Shown: in pieces, positions 25,066 to 38,300 of the stretch
How positions within the stretch are numbered: the stretch's first letter is position 1
Layout of the letters: each line of letters begins with the position of its first letter
Assembly: GCA_028829895.1 (NCBI GenBank)
Contig: CM054178.1
Span: forward strand, 108,092,558-108,156,557
DNA length: 64,000 bases
From: Sinotaia quadrata
Taxonomy: Eukaryota > Mollusca > Gastropoda > Architaenioglossa > Viviparidae
Direction: 5' to 3'
Made by a program: the position numbers and the translations under genes
Notes under the pieces: model-generated
Database searches by the model: none
The model's input: only the letters and a program-made list of their open reading frames with translations
Told to the model about the DNA's origin: nothing

Positions 25066-26017
25066 GCCTAATTTATTGAATTTATTAAATTTTAATCTAT
25101 GTATTAAAGTTTACAGCCACACAAATATTGCAGTTGCCCCATTCCTACCCTAACAAGTCAAACATTTTTCATGCAATGTGTGTGTGTGCGCGCGCGCGCT
25201 TGTTTAATTTCTTTTATGTTCAAGTGTGTGTATATGTACTTGAAAAAAAGATTCTCTAACCAAAGATGAATACGAAATGAAACTTGAAAAGATTTTTAAC
25301 AGGACATGAGTGCACAGAACACATAAAACTGCCTCGATGTAGACTATAACAGGCAACATTTGAAGGGAGGTAAATGAGGTCCTATATTATGAAGAAAAGA
25401 AGGAGCTTATAAGCGCTTCTAGGAGTTCCCTAACTTCTTAACAAAGTTATGCCCGTAGCGTTATCTGCAACTGATATCAGTCGAGGCGGTCAAAACTCTA
25501 AGCAGCCACGATCAACAGTTAGACTTTGAAAGCAAGATGAAAGTGCCGGTCCATACGTCAATAGATTCTATCTTCTGTCCAAAACTAACGTGACCTTGAG
25601 AGCGAGAGTGAAGACAAATCTCAACAACAAGCACGGTTGTTGACAAGAAATGCAAGACCAGCGTCAACCCATGATAGACAATACTTTGTATCTGAAATTA
25701 ATGACCTCATAATAGCACATCACTGTGTATTAGGTTGCACCTGCAGTGCAGCCAGCAAATGACTGTGATGAATGAAACTCGGCAATAGGAGAGAACTGGT
25801 GCAAGATCGCAAGACGTGATTATCTTCTCGTGCGCCCCTGCCTTGTTCAGCGTAATTCAACGCGCGATTAATTATCAGATATATTTTATTTTAAAATACA
25901 AAAACTATAAGTAACATTCTTCTTTAAATTTTATTTTTTTAATAAAAATATTGTTGTTGCTTTTAGGGAAATAAAAGCATACATTAATTTTAAAAGTAGA
26001 ACACCACAAGTACATAT

Positions 26018-26080
<63 letters not shown>

Positions 26081-27237
26081 ACTTACATACATGAATACAC
26101 ACCAATAAAAATTTAGGTAGATTAGAGTGTACATCAATAGTCAATCAAATGTAATAAGTTTAATGAAAGCATAATGTTGTTTGTTATTTGTCTGTTAGGT
26201 TAATTCACTAAAGAAGAAGAAGAAAACGACAAAAACTCATAACAGGTAAAAACAAAATATCATGAGCAACGTGAACATTTATACCGATGAAACTAAAATT
26301 TAATTTTATTAATTATATTGTTAAACTTATTTGGAGAGAGAAAGAGAGACTGAGAGAGGTGGGGGGGGGGGAATAACAGAGAGAAAGAAGGAGATTCAAA
26401 CTTACATAAAATACATGTAAAATACAGTCTTGATTTCAATAAGAACCCAACCTCTTTCTTCTCACCCCACAAATCCATCTACACCGTCAGGAGCTAATTG
26501 CATTTAAATATATTGAGGGGTGAGGTTGCTGTGTGTGTTTTTTCCTCTGTCAGAACGCTGTTGAAGGCATCAGCAGCTCTCGACCAGACGGAACAGCTAA
26601 GGAAGGTACTATTGCTGAATACATTATCACACCAGGGGTTAGAGATTAAATCTGTAGAAAATTGACATGCTATGCAGTTAGAACTTTTTCTAGCATAACA
26701 AATGCAAATAACCGTCTGAGGCAAAAAATTCAGAATTTTCAATAAACACAACTTACAGGGCTGACTAAAACGCCACCTGCACGAGTGGGGGATTCTACAG
26801 GTAGCCTTTGTACAACCCGTAGCCTCAGCTTAAGATCATTCCATTTCATTGTAATCCTCCTCATCATCAGCAGCATCAAGAAAATTTATGCAGCCAACCT
26901 TGGTCAGCTCTAGGCGCTTAAAAATAGCGATGGACATTTTTATTACAACTTAAACAAGTACAAAAGCTTAACTTCAACGAGCTTACGGGATGTGTCGTCG
27001 CAAAAGTAGCATATAACTGTTAGTAATGGCTTCAGAACTAAGGGGAGATTAATACTGTACAGTTATAAACGAAAAGAAATAAAATACTTAAAAATTAGTA
27101 AACCTACCACAAACGAAGCAATCCATATGCAATGTATAATCAGCACCAATGATTTAGTATTTGCTAAAAAGATGAGTTTCTATTTTATGTTTGAGTGAAG
27201 TGACGGATTTCCAGTGTTGGACAGTGTGAGGACTGGG
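25066..27237. other. Intergenic with (AC)n
   Basis: (AC)n lies at 26021-26075 and a short TG/CG run at about 25180-25200. No named gene. The only coding-like item is the 33-codon minus-strand frame at 26836-26937, listed separately. Confidence 0.45.
26836..26937 (-). CDS. Short unidentified frame, 33 aa, acidic C terminus
   Basis: It reads MSIAIFKRLELTKVG and ends DAADDEEDYNEME before TGA. The composition looks like a natural protein C terminus rather than AT-rich noise. There is an in-frame stop upstream and I found no acceptor that extends it convincingly. The family is not recognised. Confidence 0.18.
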   Translation of the reverse strand: MSIAIFKRLELTKVGCINFLDAADDEEDYNEME

Positions 27238-27450
27238 CCCTGATACGATACACTGATATACCTATGTGATACACTAATAAATCCATGTGACACTGCGATA
27301 GTCATCCGACACACACTGCGATGTCCATGTGATATACCGCGATACTCCCATTTGATAAACTGATATACCCATATGATACACTGCGTTACTCATGTGATAA
27401 ACTGATATACCCATATGATACACTGCGTTACTCATGTGATACGCTGTGAA
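27238..27450. repeat. Minisatellite with a 42-bp higher-order unit
   Basis: TGATATACCCATATGATACA followed by CTGCGTTACTCATGTGATAA occurs at 27361 and 27403. Upstream half-units of about 18-24 bp are diverged. Confidence 0.88.
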
Positions 27451-28488
27451 ACCCTTGTGTTGCTCTAAAACAAATCGACCGACTGACTGTTGTGTATTTT
27501 GATCTCAAAGTGACATCTGTATAATATTTTTGAAAACACTGCATTTTTTTTTTTCAATGGTCTTGGTTCTCAAAACCATAACCCCACATAAAATGCAGAA
27601 GAATTCATAACTTAGGCCTCTCGGTCACCTTACCCCTCATGTTGTAAATACACGAAAACAGTCAGTACTTTTTCCCGTGTATTTGGAGAAGTAATAAACT
27701 CGATATGGAAGTGGCATTATGTTTGCTGACCCTTTTCTAGTTTGTTGCGACCTGGCTATTAATTTGCACTGTACTTTTAATACTCTGGTCATATGACGAT
27801 GCTCGCTACCATAAATCAAGCCACGTGGTCGTTTTGTGTTGCAATACATCAAACAATCAAGGCAAGCAAAGGAAATATATCAGCGAGTGGGGAAATGAAT
27901 TATAGGCCATTCTCTACTAAAATAGCGGTGTCTTCATCTTCTTTAAAAAGATTTTCCCTCCGACCGATTCAGTCTAGTTGTAGATAGCCTATTTACATCG
28001 AAACTCATTAAATATATATATATATATATATATGTTAATTTGACTGCTGATGTCTATGCTAGGATAACTGAATGAATGTCTAACATTTAAACAAACATAG
28101 CTGTGAACTGACGCAAATGTCAACACTCTTATGATTATAATTATATTCATAGGTTGTATATTTGATTGTTCAATTAATAAATTTATTGTTAAATTTATTA
28201 ATCTTTTAGCACATATATTAAAACATTATGATAGACTAATAGTGTGTGTGAGGGCTCGTTAAATATAAATAAAAGACAGATTTTTATTACTCCTTTAGTA
28301 AGAATTTTCCACATGCAGAAATATTATGTGACAAAAACGTCTATCTCATTATTGTGTAAAGAGCAGAGTTTACGATACCCTTATAATCTGCCAAATGAGA
28401 GACATGTTGGCTTTGTGAGAATTATTAATAACTAATAATGATAACGAGCAAAGGGTGCCCAGAGGTGTCAAAATAGGTGTATTACGTT
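27451..28488. other. Intergenic, nothing recognised
   Basis: An (AT)n run lies at about 28010-28034. No gene seen. Confidence 0.4.
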
Positions 28489-28795
28489 CACAGAAAGAGA
28501 AACAAAACTAAAACACTAAAATAAACCAATAATTTGTCTCTCTTGCATAAAACTTAAGAGAAACGAAACTAAAACACTAAAATAAACCAATAATTTGTCT
28601 ATCTTGCACAAAACCCGAGAGAAAAGAAAACTAAAACACTAAAATAAACCAATAATTTGTCTATCTTGCACAAAACCCGAGAGAAAAGAAAACTAAAACA
28701 CTAAAATAAATCAATAATTTGTCTATCTTGCACAAAACCCGAGAGAAAAGAAAACTAAAACACTAAAATAAATCAATAATTTGTCTATCTTGCTG
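28489..28795. repeat. 61-62 bp tandem repeat, five copies
   Basis: AACTAAAACACTAAAATAAA followed by YCAATAATTTGTCTATCTTG recurs at 61-62 bp spacing. The last three units are nearly identical. Confidence 0.93.
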
Positions 28796-29459
28796 CAGTT
28801 GGGAAGAGTTCTTATCAGACACTTGAGTGACACTTCAAGGGTACAGGAGTAGTGAAATTTACACGATACAAGCGATCATTTTACAAACGCTTTGAAAACT
28901 ATTTTGACAAATTACACATGTAAAAATACTTTATAGCCAGTAAGAGCTAGCCATATGTGTCAATGTGTTTTATATGAAGCTTGATTTCTTTACATAATAT
29001 TAAGGACATTGCGCCTTTTATACCGCAGGGTGTCAAGAACGAGTGGCCCTCCTTCCCAACAACATTTATTTTTTTATTTTTTTATTTTTATCCACGCCTT
29101 TGAATTATGCATAAAATGTTTAGCCTCTGACCAACTGCTAAAGCTCGTAATACACTGAGCTTTTGGGGGTCTCCAACTCAGTATGGACTCTCCTTCCGCC
29201 GTTCGTTATCCCACGGAACTAACTAGGATGGGTGTCTGGGACTGCCATTAGAGGAAATGGCGCGTAAAATGTTTAAATCTCGCCTAATTCCCATATCAAG
29301 CTTTCGCGTCTTTCTTTTTCTATCCAGCTGGCTGCGTCGCCTGGTCTCAGCACTAAGCGCAGACTGGCCTGGGATAAAAAAAAAAAATATATATATAATT
29401 ATTTATTTTCAAAGGTGCAGCACAGTTCATAGTGTCTTTTCGTACAGAACCTCTAATAG

Positions 29460-29462
<3 letters not shown>
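28796..29462. other. Intergenic, nothing recognised
   Basis: The plus-strand frame from 29257 runs into the (TG)n tract and has no known domain. Confidence 0.35.

Positions 29463-29550
<88 letters not shown>
29463..29550. repeat. (TG)n microsatellite, 88 bp
   Basis: Uninterrupted TG dinucleotides, then CGCACAC. Confidence 0.97.
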
Positions 29551-29553
<3 letters not shown>

Positions 29554-29639
29554 ACACTCGTGTTTCTGGATGTGAATAAACTAATAGAGAAAAGTGAAGA
29601 TTTTGACAGAATGAGATTGCTAGAGACGAAGATGGCATA

Positions 29640-29847
29640 GAGTCCGGAGTGAGAGAGACACACAAAAAGTGAGACTATGGAGATATTCGAGAAAACGATT
29701 GCAGAAGAGCCGGAGAAAGAGAGATGAGACAGTAAGAGTTTAGGACAAAAAGAAAGAAATCAGAGAAAAAGAGTGCAGAAAACCTGGAAAAAGATTAGAC
29801 AGAAAGAGCTTTGAGGAATTGGAGAAAGAGAGAGATGAGAAGAGGTG

Positions 29848-29922
<75 letters not shown>

Positions 29923-30490
29923 AGCAGAAAGAGTTAGAAGAGGTGTGGGGGGAGAGAGAGAGAAATGAAGCAGAAAGAGTTAGGAGAGGTGAGGGGAGAG
30001 AGAGATGAAACAAAGAGTTAGAAGAGGTGAAGAAGAGAAAGGGATGAAACAAAAAGTGTTTAGAAGCGGAGAAAGAGACTAGATAGACAGAGATTAGACA
30101 GAAAGAGTTTAGAACAGGTGGAGAAATGAGACAAAGAGTTTAGAAGAGTTGGAGAAAGAGAGAGATATTAGAAAGAAAGAGAATAGAAGAGATGGGGAAA
30201 TTGAGAGATTTGAGAGAAAGAGTTTAGAACAGGTGGAGAAATGAGACAAAGAGTTTAGAACAGTTGGAGAAAGAGAGAGATTTGACATAAAGAGAATAGA
30301 AGAGCCGAAGAAAGAGAGATGAGACAGAAAGAACTGCTGGAATAAAGAGAGATATTAGGTTAGAAGCAGGAGAGAGTAAGGAAGAAGAATACATAGTAAT
30401 CGGGGAGAGAGATAAAGAGCACAACTAAAAAATTAGAAAGTGTATACAAAGGTCGGGGAGAGAGAGAGACAGAGAGGGAGAGAATAGAAT
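29640..30490. repeat. 850-bp purine-rich tract with (GA)n and degenerate minisatellite
   Basis: A perfect (GA)n at 29851-29919 lies within A/G-rich units of the type GAGAAAGAGTTTAGAACAGG. The periodic Glu/Arg or Ser/Leu frames are artefacts. Confidence 0.92.
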
Positions 30491-31100
30491 GCCAAAAGTG
30501 CAGAAAATGACTTCCTCGCCACCACCAAGATTGTTGCATTCAATTTTCCACATGTATTCAATGTCAGGCTGTTTTAATGATACTGCCCTTTTAAGAAGGA
30601 AAACCGGCAAGATGTAAAATAATAATCGAGTGTAAAAAAAAAAGGACACCCCCCCCCCCCCGGAGATGCATCTTTGTGTTTCAATAATCTGTGTAAAATC
30701 ATCTTTAAATTCTTTCCATTGCTTTGTTGAACAGAGTTTATAAATCTGGAGAGATCGCAAATGTACAATAGATTTTTTTTTTAAGCCACATAATTAACTG
30801 CTTTTGCAATAGGATGATGTATTGTTTCACATACCATCTTATGTACTCGGTTATCAAGACACCTTAGGCACGAGCAGCTGCCGCAGCATATCGCATACAA
30901 GACCGACTTTTGTCCCATTTCAGCCCATCTCATACCAGTTAAGAGTCACTTCCCCTTGATATGCGTAGCTTTTTAACCAATCATTTTCCTTAATTTTTAA
31001 TACATCGATCTGGGATTGAATCATACACTTCTTGAGCAAAAAGCTTTAAGCACTAGTATTTCTAAGCTCCATTCATATTTCCAAAATATGTGGCTACATC
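30491..31100. other. Intergenic, nothing recognised
   Basis: A short A-run then C-run lies at about 30634-30660. Confidence 0.4.
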
Positions 31101-31112
31101 AATGTTTATGTA

Positions 31113-31310
31113 TCACTTGAAAGTGAAGTGTTCTGGGCGACGGTGTTGCTTGAACTGGAAGGTGAAGCACAGTACCAGATGTGCACCTCGCCCGCTGCGA
31201 CTGTGTCGTTCAGGTCCTGTGATCATGAACAGAAGGTCTAACATCTGAAGGCTGGGAATGTTCCCCCTGTGTTCCAGTGGACCTGCTGAGGTACTCATTG
31301 CACTCTGCTT
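31113..31310 (-). pseudogene. GC-rich coding-like island, unidentified
   Basis: About 190 bp are distinctly richer in GC than the flanks, and the minus strand is open to a TGA at 31113-31115 (SLQMLDLLFMITGPERHS, then HLVLCFTFQFK). The plus strand also reads naturally (EVFWATVLLELEGEAQYQ) but has stops. A GCAG acceptor-like site precedes it on the minus strand, without a pyrimidine tract. It may be an orphan exon, retrocopy fragment or chance. The family is not recognised. Confidence 0.25.
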
Positions 31311-33552
31311 TTCATACATCCACACATTTTACTTTTCTTCTCATCATACTGAGGAAATGGCATGAGGCGAAAGAAATATACTTTATATGAAATGGGTGTG
31401 AAGAATATTATTTGTACAAATATAAGAATAAGGCGGTTGACACATAATTTCTTTTAGAAACCTTGATTATCTTCCTCAACACAAACTGTGCATTGGCATT
31501 GAATCAGTAAGAAGACTGTTTGCTGTGAAAGGTATATTGTTTATACTTTATACCATGAAAAACTATTTCATGTAAGAGCAAAGAACCCAACATATACTGA
31601 TATAGCTTTTTAATCTCATTGTATCGATGTTCACTGCCTATACTTCAACCTATTCCTTCCAACGAGAAATTCCCTACAAAGTCATGGATATAATAATTGC
31701 TGTAAACTGAAGTGTTACAGTTGTTATTAATGGAGCAACAACAATAATAGGTAAATATCCCAGGACTAATTTGACATTTATAACTTATTTCACTATTATA
31801 AACCATATAATAAAAAATGCCCACAAGTTAGATATTTTCAATACTCAAATAACAAACTGTTAATTATATATTTGGCTCAATCACTCAAATCATTATCTTG
31901 AATTCATTCACTCATGGATGACATTACAAAAACCAAAGAATAAATAAAGAGAATGAAGGAATGAGATATTCAACAATTATCTAACAGTTTTGGAATCAAT
32001 GAGATGCTGCATTGTTTTATCAGCTCATTTTTATTCTAGCTCATCTGAATTATATCTTGAAACATGACTACTGTATAATTATTTTTAGAAAGTTGAATAT
32101 AGAAATTTAGTACTGATAAGGCACTCAGTGTTTCTGATACTATTTCCAGAATGGGCTGCATATGTATTACTTGATGAATGGAGAAGTTGGTAAGTGGTTG
32201 TTGTTAAAATTAAGGTGTACAATGAATGTTGGGTGTAATAAAATTCCTATGATGTGAATATTGAAAGGCATTGCAGCATTTGGAATGTTTTGTTGTTGTA
32301 TTAATGGATGGAGTGGTATTTTGAGTTGTAGAATGGATAATCCAGCTGTTCAGGCTATTTATATTGGTGAGTTTAATGAACTGTAGGACCAAAATGTAAA
32401 ACTGTTTAATCAGACGTGGTTGGGTTGAAATTAAGCACTAGAGAAATTTGTTACCTCTTAGTGGTCTATTGAAGGTAGACAAGGCCTATATTATGAGACT
32501 TGGTTGCAAGCAGGAGGCATCTCTTCTTTAGCCCCTAACTTTTGTGCAGGACTTGTCTGCCAGTACTAATGCAGAATTAAGGAAAAGATAACCCTGATTT
32601 TGAAGGAAAGCAATTTGCATTATTTTTGTTTTCTGACTGTCGCTCTATTTCTTATTTGGTTGCTAAATTAATATAATAATAATTATTTATGTCTGAGTAC
32701 TAGACCTGGTAAAGTGGCACCTTGAAAGATCTATTTGACTGAACATGTGGCCAGAAATAATGGGCCTAGTGTTATAGATAACTGTTGAAGAAACTTTATT
32801 TCTAATCACTTTGAATTTGACTAAACTCAAGTCCAGTCATAAATGCAATCGTTAGCTTATGGTAAATTAACTGACTAATAAAGAAAAAATAGAAATATTT
32901 TGTACATGTTTGCTATTGATCTACTATTTGAATTAGAAAATGCTTTATGTAATTGAACCATATATATTCACTAATTTGATTACATTGTACATTATACTTG
33001 TGAATTTTGATTGATGCTGTACTTCTTATGCTGTATGTTTGTGTAGAGTTTGTTGTGTGGTTTTTTTCCTCTACACAGATTATCTGTGGAACAGCCTATT
33101 TATGGGGGTATTGGACTAATTCAACATTTTCTTGAGTGGTCAAGGTGTAACAGGTTCAGTTTGGAAGTTAGCCCCTATACTATAAACAGCCCTGTTTATC
33201 CAGCTCCCACATCTTTGATCACATACACCCATCCACTAATGCTTTCATTCATTCATCCATCAATTAAAACTTTAGTTACATTTACACATGTAGACAACTC
33301 TCATTTGACTTGGCCATAAGTACTATTCCTTCTGGTCTCTGGTACTCACACTGTTGCACTATACCCCTCCTCCCATGCAAACATTCTATAACCTTGACTC
33401 TATCTACATTACATGAATTTAATAATAAATTTAACAAAGGGATTAAATTTAAAATTAAAACTAGAATGCAACAAATAAAAGAATATGGTTGTCTTGATTA
33501 TTATTCATACACATATTTTAATAAAGTTGAACCTGACTGACCTTTCTCAGGA
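31311..33552. other. Intergenic, nothing recognised
   Basis: AT-rich sequence. Frames at 33050-33540 have no known domain. Confidence 0.35.
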
Positions 33553-33832
33553 CATATTTGAGGCAGGGTAGTAGTAGTAGTAGTAGTTTCGCTATCTATG
33601 CACCCACAGGAATTGCTTTAAAACTTTTCATCTTGTCAGTGTTTTCGGTTTTGGGGGGATTCCTGTGGGGCCTTCCTCCTATCACTTGTATTCCAGGAGG
33701 GTGGGGTGTTGTGTTCATGCGTTGTTTTGTTTGTGTGTTGTATCTCCGTGTATGTCTGACCGTTGTTACGACTGTCGTCCGTGTGTTTTTGCGTGTTATC
33801 ATGTGTTGTTTTTTTCATATTTGAGGCAGGGT
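33553..33832. mobile_element. 246-bp insertion flanked by a perfect 17-bp direct repeat
   Basis: CATATTTGAGGCAGGGT occurs at 33553-33569 and 33816-33832, as a target-site duplication would. The inserted segment (33570-33815) starts with (AGT)n and ends with a T-run. It is GC-richer than its flanks and contains an 11-bp inverted repeat (CCCACAGGAAT at 33603-33613 and its complement at 33659-33669). On the minus strand it ends in (ACT)n, like retroposons with microsatellite tails. I saw no clear tRNA-type A/B boxes and no known family. Confidence 0.6.
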
Positions 33833-33880
33833 TTCAGGCAGTCCTTTTATACCATTTCTGCTCTGGGAAAGCATTTTAGT

Positions 33881-34042
33881 ACATCTTGCTGTGATGACAG
33901 TGAAAACAACTGTTATATCTAGGCACATGTTGGTACATCTTGCTGTGATGACAGTGAAAACAACTGTTATATCTAGGCACATGTTGGTACATCTTGCTGT
34001 GATGACAATGAAAACAACTGTTATATCTAGGCACATGTTGGC
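33881..34042. repeat. 54-bp tandem repeat, three copies
   Basis: ACATCTTGCTGTGATGACAG followed by TGAAAACAACTGTTATATCT recurs at 33881, 33935 and 33989 with one substitution noticed. Confidence 0.93.
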
Positions 34043-35394
34043 GCACTAATGCATGCTTGCATAAACTGGTCCATTTGGTCAGTAGGCTAAATATTATTTA
34101 TTATAGCTTGACCTACCCAAGTTATATATGCACTAGTATAGTCACTCAAGGATTGAGTACTGAGTTTGGGTCAGCATATTTAGAATGGAGCTTTAGTTAA
34201 GAACAAAACCACAAGCACACCTATCTGAATTTATCAGTGACTTCTTTAAATCACTGAATCAAAGAATAAATTAATTATGAATATGCCACCTCTTGTACAA
34301 TCACAAACACAAAAAAATAGCAAACAAAACCAAAATTCCATAACTATCAAGTGTTTACATGTATTTTTAATCACTCTATATTATATAAGGATTTATCATT
34401 TAGAAACAGAATACATGAACATGTATTTTCCAAGTAATCTTTCTTTCTTTTTATTTACATGGAATACATAACATACACTTTCAAAGCAATCAAGGCCCCA
34501 GGCTTTTCATAGTTTGGTCATTCAGATTTAAGACTCACATAATCACAATCAATTCATTGCAACCACCTAATGCAGCTCACTTTTGTCAGCAAACATTTAT
34601 ACTATTTATAACCATTGTTTCTTGTAAACCACAATCTAATGCTCAATAACAATTACACTGTAATTTCAGCTAGAGCTTCTCAAACCTGTTGTCTGCCCAT
34701 TCTGTGTTTATCTCATATATGCAGCACCTCAAGACACCAGGTCTATAAATTCAAAGAGAATGTTTTAAGGGACAAAGAGTTGTCTCCACTTTGGTGACAA
34801 AATCGAAAGTTATTTTTTTTAATTCTGAAGTTGTCTAAAGAACAGAAAAATCAGACAAGAACATGGATACCACCTACAACAGTTCTACTGCTGATACAAG
34901 AAAATATAAATGTTGCAAAGTTAGCAATGTCTTTATCAATGAAAACAACTCTAGATTTCTTTGCAAATCCTGTTTCAAGTTCACAGCCTTCAACTTGTGG
35001 ACTTCATTTGGTGATTAAATTATAATTGGAGGGTGGATACCCTTCAAAGAGTAAGTTCAATTTTACTGTCAAAAAAACAGGTAATGAAACAAGGAAGAGT
35101 CCAGTACACCAACTTAAATGAATTCTCTGGAATAAATTTATCATTTATAGCATGCAAGTCTACTGATCTTTATATGTCGTTTTATCTAACACTTTTAGGA
35201 AACCAGTGACTGATGGTTGCTAATGGTGCACCGTAACTGTAATTCTGACAGGAACCAGTTATCAATGACTGTTCATGAGGCACTGCAACTGTAATTCTCA
35301 TCAAATGCCACAACATGGCAGTGCACTTTGGAAACTATGCTGAAAAAATCAATCATTAAAGTATTTTGCAGTGATATTTGTCTGTTAAAGCCTC
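34043..35394. other. WDR83 3' flank and probable 3' UTR
   Basis: The part above about 34,430 is probably WDR83 3' UTR. Degenerate repeats lie at about 35205-35300 (AACCAGT...TGAC, GCAACTGTAATTCT). Plus-strand frames have no known domain. Confidence 0.4.
34450..34455 (-). terminator. Candidate WDR83 poly(A) signal AATAAA
   Basis: The plus strand reads TTTATT, which is AATAAA on the minus strand, about 940 nt past the WDR83 stop. I saw no nearer canonical AATAAA. It implies a 3' UTR of about 0.95 kb. Confidence 0.35.
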
Positions 35395-38300
35395 TCAGCT
35401 ATCATCCTTTTGTTGATCAGAGTGCCACAAATAAATTTTGTGAGTACAGGCAGTAAGGAGGCATGGCTCAGAGTGGTGGGAAGACAGTGAGTGAACTGTT
35501 TGAGATGTAGCATGGTCCAGCTTGTGCACAATCCTTGCCTGCAGACACCAGATTAACAATGTACACAGCAATAATTAAGGCATAAATAAAAATAACATTT
35601 CTGAAAATCAATACAGTGAACACTCACATCATTTTATTAATTTAACAAAGAAAAAGTAATGTTACATGTGAAAATTATATTATGCAAGCTAAATAAATAT
35701 GTACTATTTTTTTTTTAAGCAACAAATTTTGTCCATTTAATAATAAATAAGGAATTCATTATTATCTTAGACTTTAAAAGAAAATATTTTTTATGGTGGT
35801 TCATTAGAAACCATACTCATATTATTCTTATATGTATTCAGGTCATTCTTAAGTTTTGCTATAATTTTCTGTTTGATTTGTTGTGAAATTATTTTCCTGG
35901 TATGGTTTTCTTTACTTACACTTATTTTTGAAGGCACTTTTAATTACTGAAGATATTTTAATAAATAAAATATGAGACATTTATGGGGAGCTCTTGTCAA
36001 TAGACACATGCAGCCAACAATGTCATTAAGACCAAAACTCTGCAACATTTCTATTTAGCTAAGATAATATGTGAGCTCATTTATGGAGCCCAACACTGGC
36101 ACAAATAAGGTAATGTTATGTGCAAATTTTAAAGTTATATGAATATAAAGCCTCTAAGGAAGGCATAATGTTCTACAAAATATCATTATGCAAACCTACT
36201 ATTATGCACGGATCCACTTTTCTCTCCAATTAGTAAATGCCTGACTTTTCAGCATTTGAAATATACATGCAACATTAATCACAAATAAGCACTCCTCCCC
36301 AAAACCCAAAACACATCTTTAATATTACATGTACTTTAGAATCCATTTTATCTGATATAAAGCAAGGACAGATTTGACCAGTCTGATTAAGAGAAGTATA
36401 AAATGAAATTTGTGGCATCAAAAACAAAACAATAATTGATAAATAGGAGAAGAATGAATAACTTAATTCTTGCACTTGTGAGTCTCGTCACTGTTACCAA
36501 GATTTCCAGTTTGTTTAGTCTAATAATATTTTAATTTTGAAGAAATTTCATTTTTATTGTAGAAGACATAATTCATTCTTCTATCTTCTTTTATTTTGCT
36601 TTTTGAAAATAAATAATTTTTGTAAAATATGGCTGATGAATAAGTTTTGCTTTCATTAGTTTCAGATCTGCCTTCCAATAATGTTGCATGTGACCGATTC
36701 AGTGCAATATACTTTATTCTGCTTTGCAACACAGTGTTGAATTTATTTGATACTATGCATATCTATAATCAGTGGATTATAGTATAACCATTTTCTTATG
36801 GTGTTAGTATTATAAAGTACTGATGAACATATAATTTCCTGGAAAGAAATGTTTTTATTCAAAATAGATTATTCTTCCTTAATTAATAGAGGTGGCACTC
36901 TATGCTATTCTGATATAATAAAATGATGGCTTAATAATAAAATTGCTGCTGCTGGTAATGGCAGTAGTTAAATTTACTATTGAGTTTGACTGTTTAAAGA
37001 CATTTCTCTCTTATACTTTTATTGATATAATATCCTAATATATAGGGCAATCAATTTTTTTTTTAAATCAACAAGCAGAAAGATACTGTCCACAATATAA
37101 CTTAAAAGTATTGTTTACAGTCCACAAGTTAAAAGTATCAGGCACTGTTTACAGTACAGAAAAATGATGCATGCAATAACTAACACAATATTGATTTATG
37201 CTTTTTCACCTCTTCCCTGCTCTGACTCATGTTTATCAATCTTAATTATGGAGATGATAACAAAAGTCACATTCCAAGAAATACAACTTTGCACAACTTG
37301 GTGCTTTTCATTTTGTTCAGTAATTTCTGTTCTCTCATTCCATTCTGGTTCCAAGCAATTACTTGGCAAGAAAATCTGGAAATGCAGTTAAATGTTAAAG
37401 GTCATTAGGGGAGAGGTTAAAGTTTGGTACCATAAGACAACTAGAAGTAGTCTGTCACATGAACTCTTTTCTGGTGATGTCCCAAAGGATTAAATTAAAT
37501 TCTTATTCAATTTATTCCATAAAACTAAATAAACAACTCCTTTAAAGCCAAACCAAAAAACAAACTTGTGGTTAATCAAATTCCAGTAAAGTAACCAAAC
37601 ATGCAAATTATTTTGTTCTGTAAAGAAGGTAAAAGTAGCAACAAAATACTTATCTCCAAGCCCCCTACTTTTGAGAAACGGTAGGTGACTAGTGATGCAT
37701 TCAGTAAAAAATAATAATAATCAATGATCAAAACTGAAAATACCTCAACAAGATCCCAAATATAGACATTTCCATCTTCTGACCCACTGAAGATAAGTGT
37801 ATCTTCATTGTTAAGACAGCTATCAATTTTGTACTGAGAATTTTTATGTCCTGTAAATCTAGTAGAGAAGAAACACAAGCAGTGTCAAACCATGTGATTA
37901 AAAGTAGTCATTTACATTCAGTTATGCTAAATAGTGGTATAATCAAAAAAGGCTGTAGTAGCTTATTGTGTACTTCTTAATTTAAAAAGGAAAATATGTT
38001 TGTCCCTTCATGCATTATTAACAAGTTTCATGCCAATGATTTTTCATTTACTGTCTGATGATGTACATTTGTTTGAAGGTAGCCATTACTCTATTTTACT
38101 TTTGTAATCTACTAATTTGTTAAATTCTGCCTAATATATGTTTGTGTTTCAATGAATGTCCTCTTTGTTAAATGCAATAAATTATCACCACAAATTAAAA
38201 AAATATTCAATAACAAACAACAGAAATGCTATTTGAACATTTGAGATATCTAAAAGCAAGTAGAATGTTAGAAGTTTAAGGTATATAACTGCTCAATATG

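Noticed and set aside
29257..29665. Frames with Val-Cys or Thr-His runs
   Set aside because: Direct translation of the (TG)n tract. The same applies to frames over (AC)n at 26021 and (TG)/(GA) at 58806.
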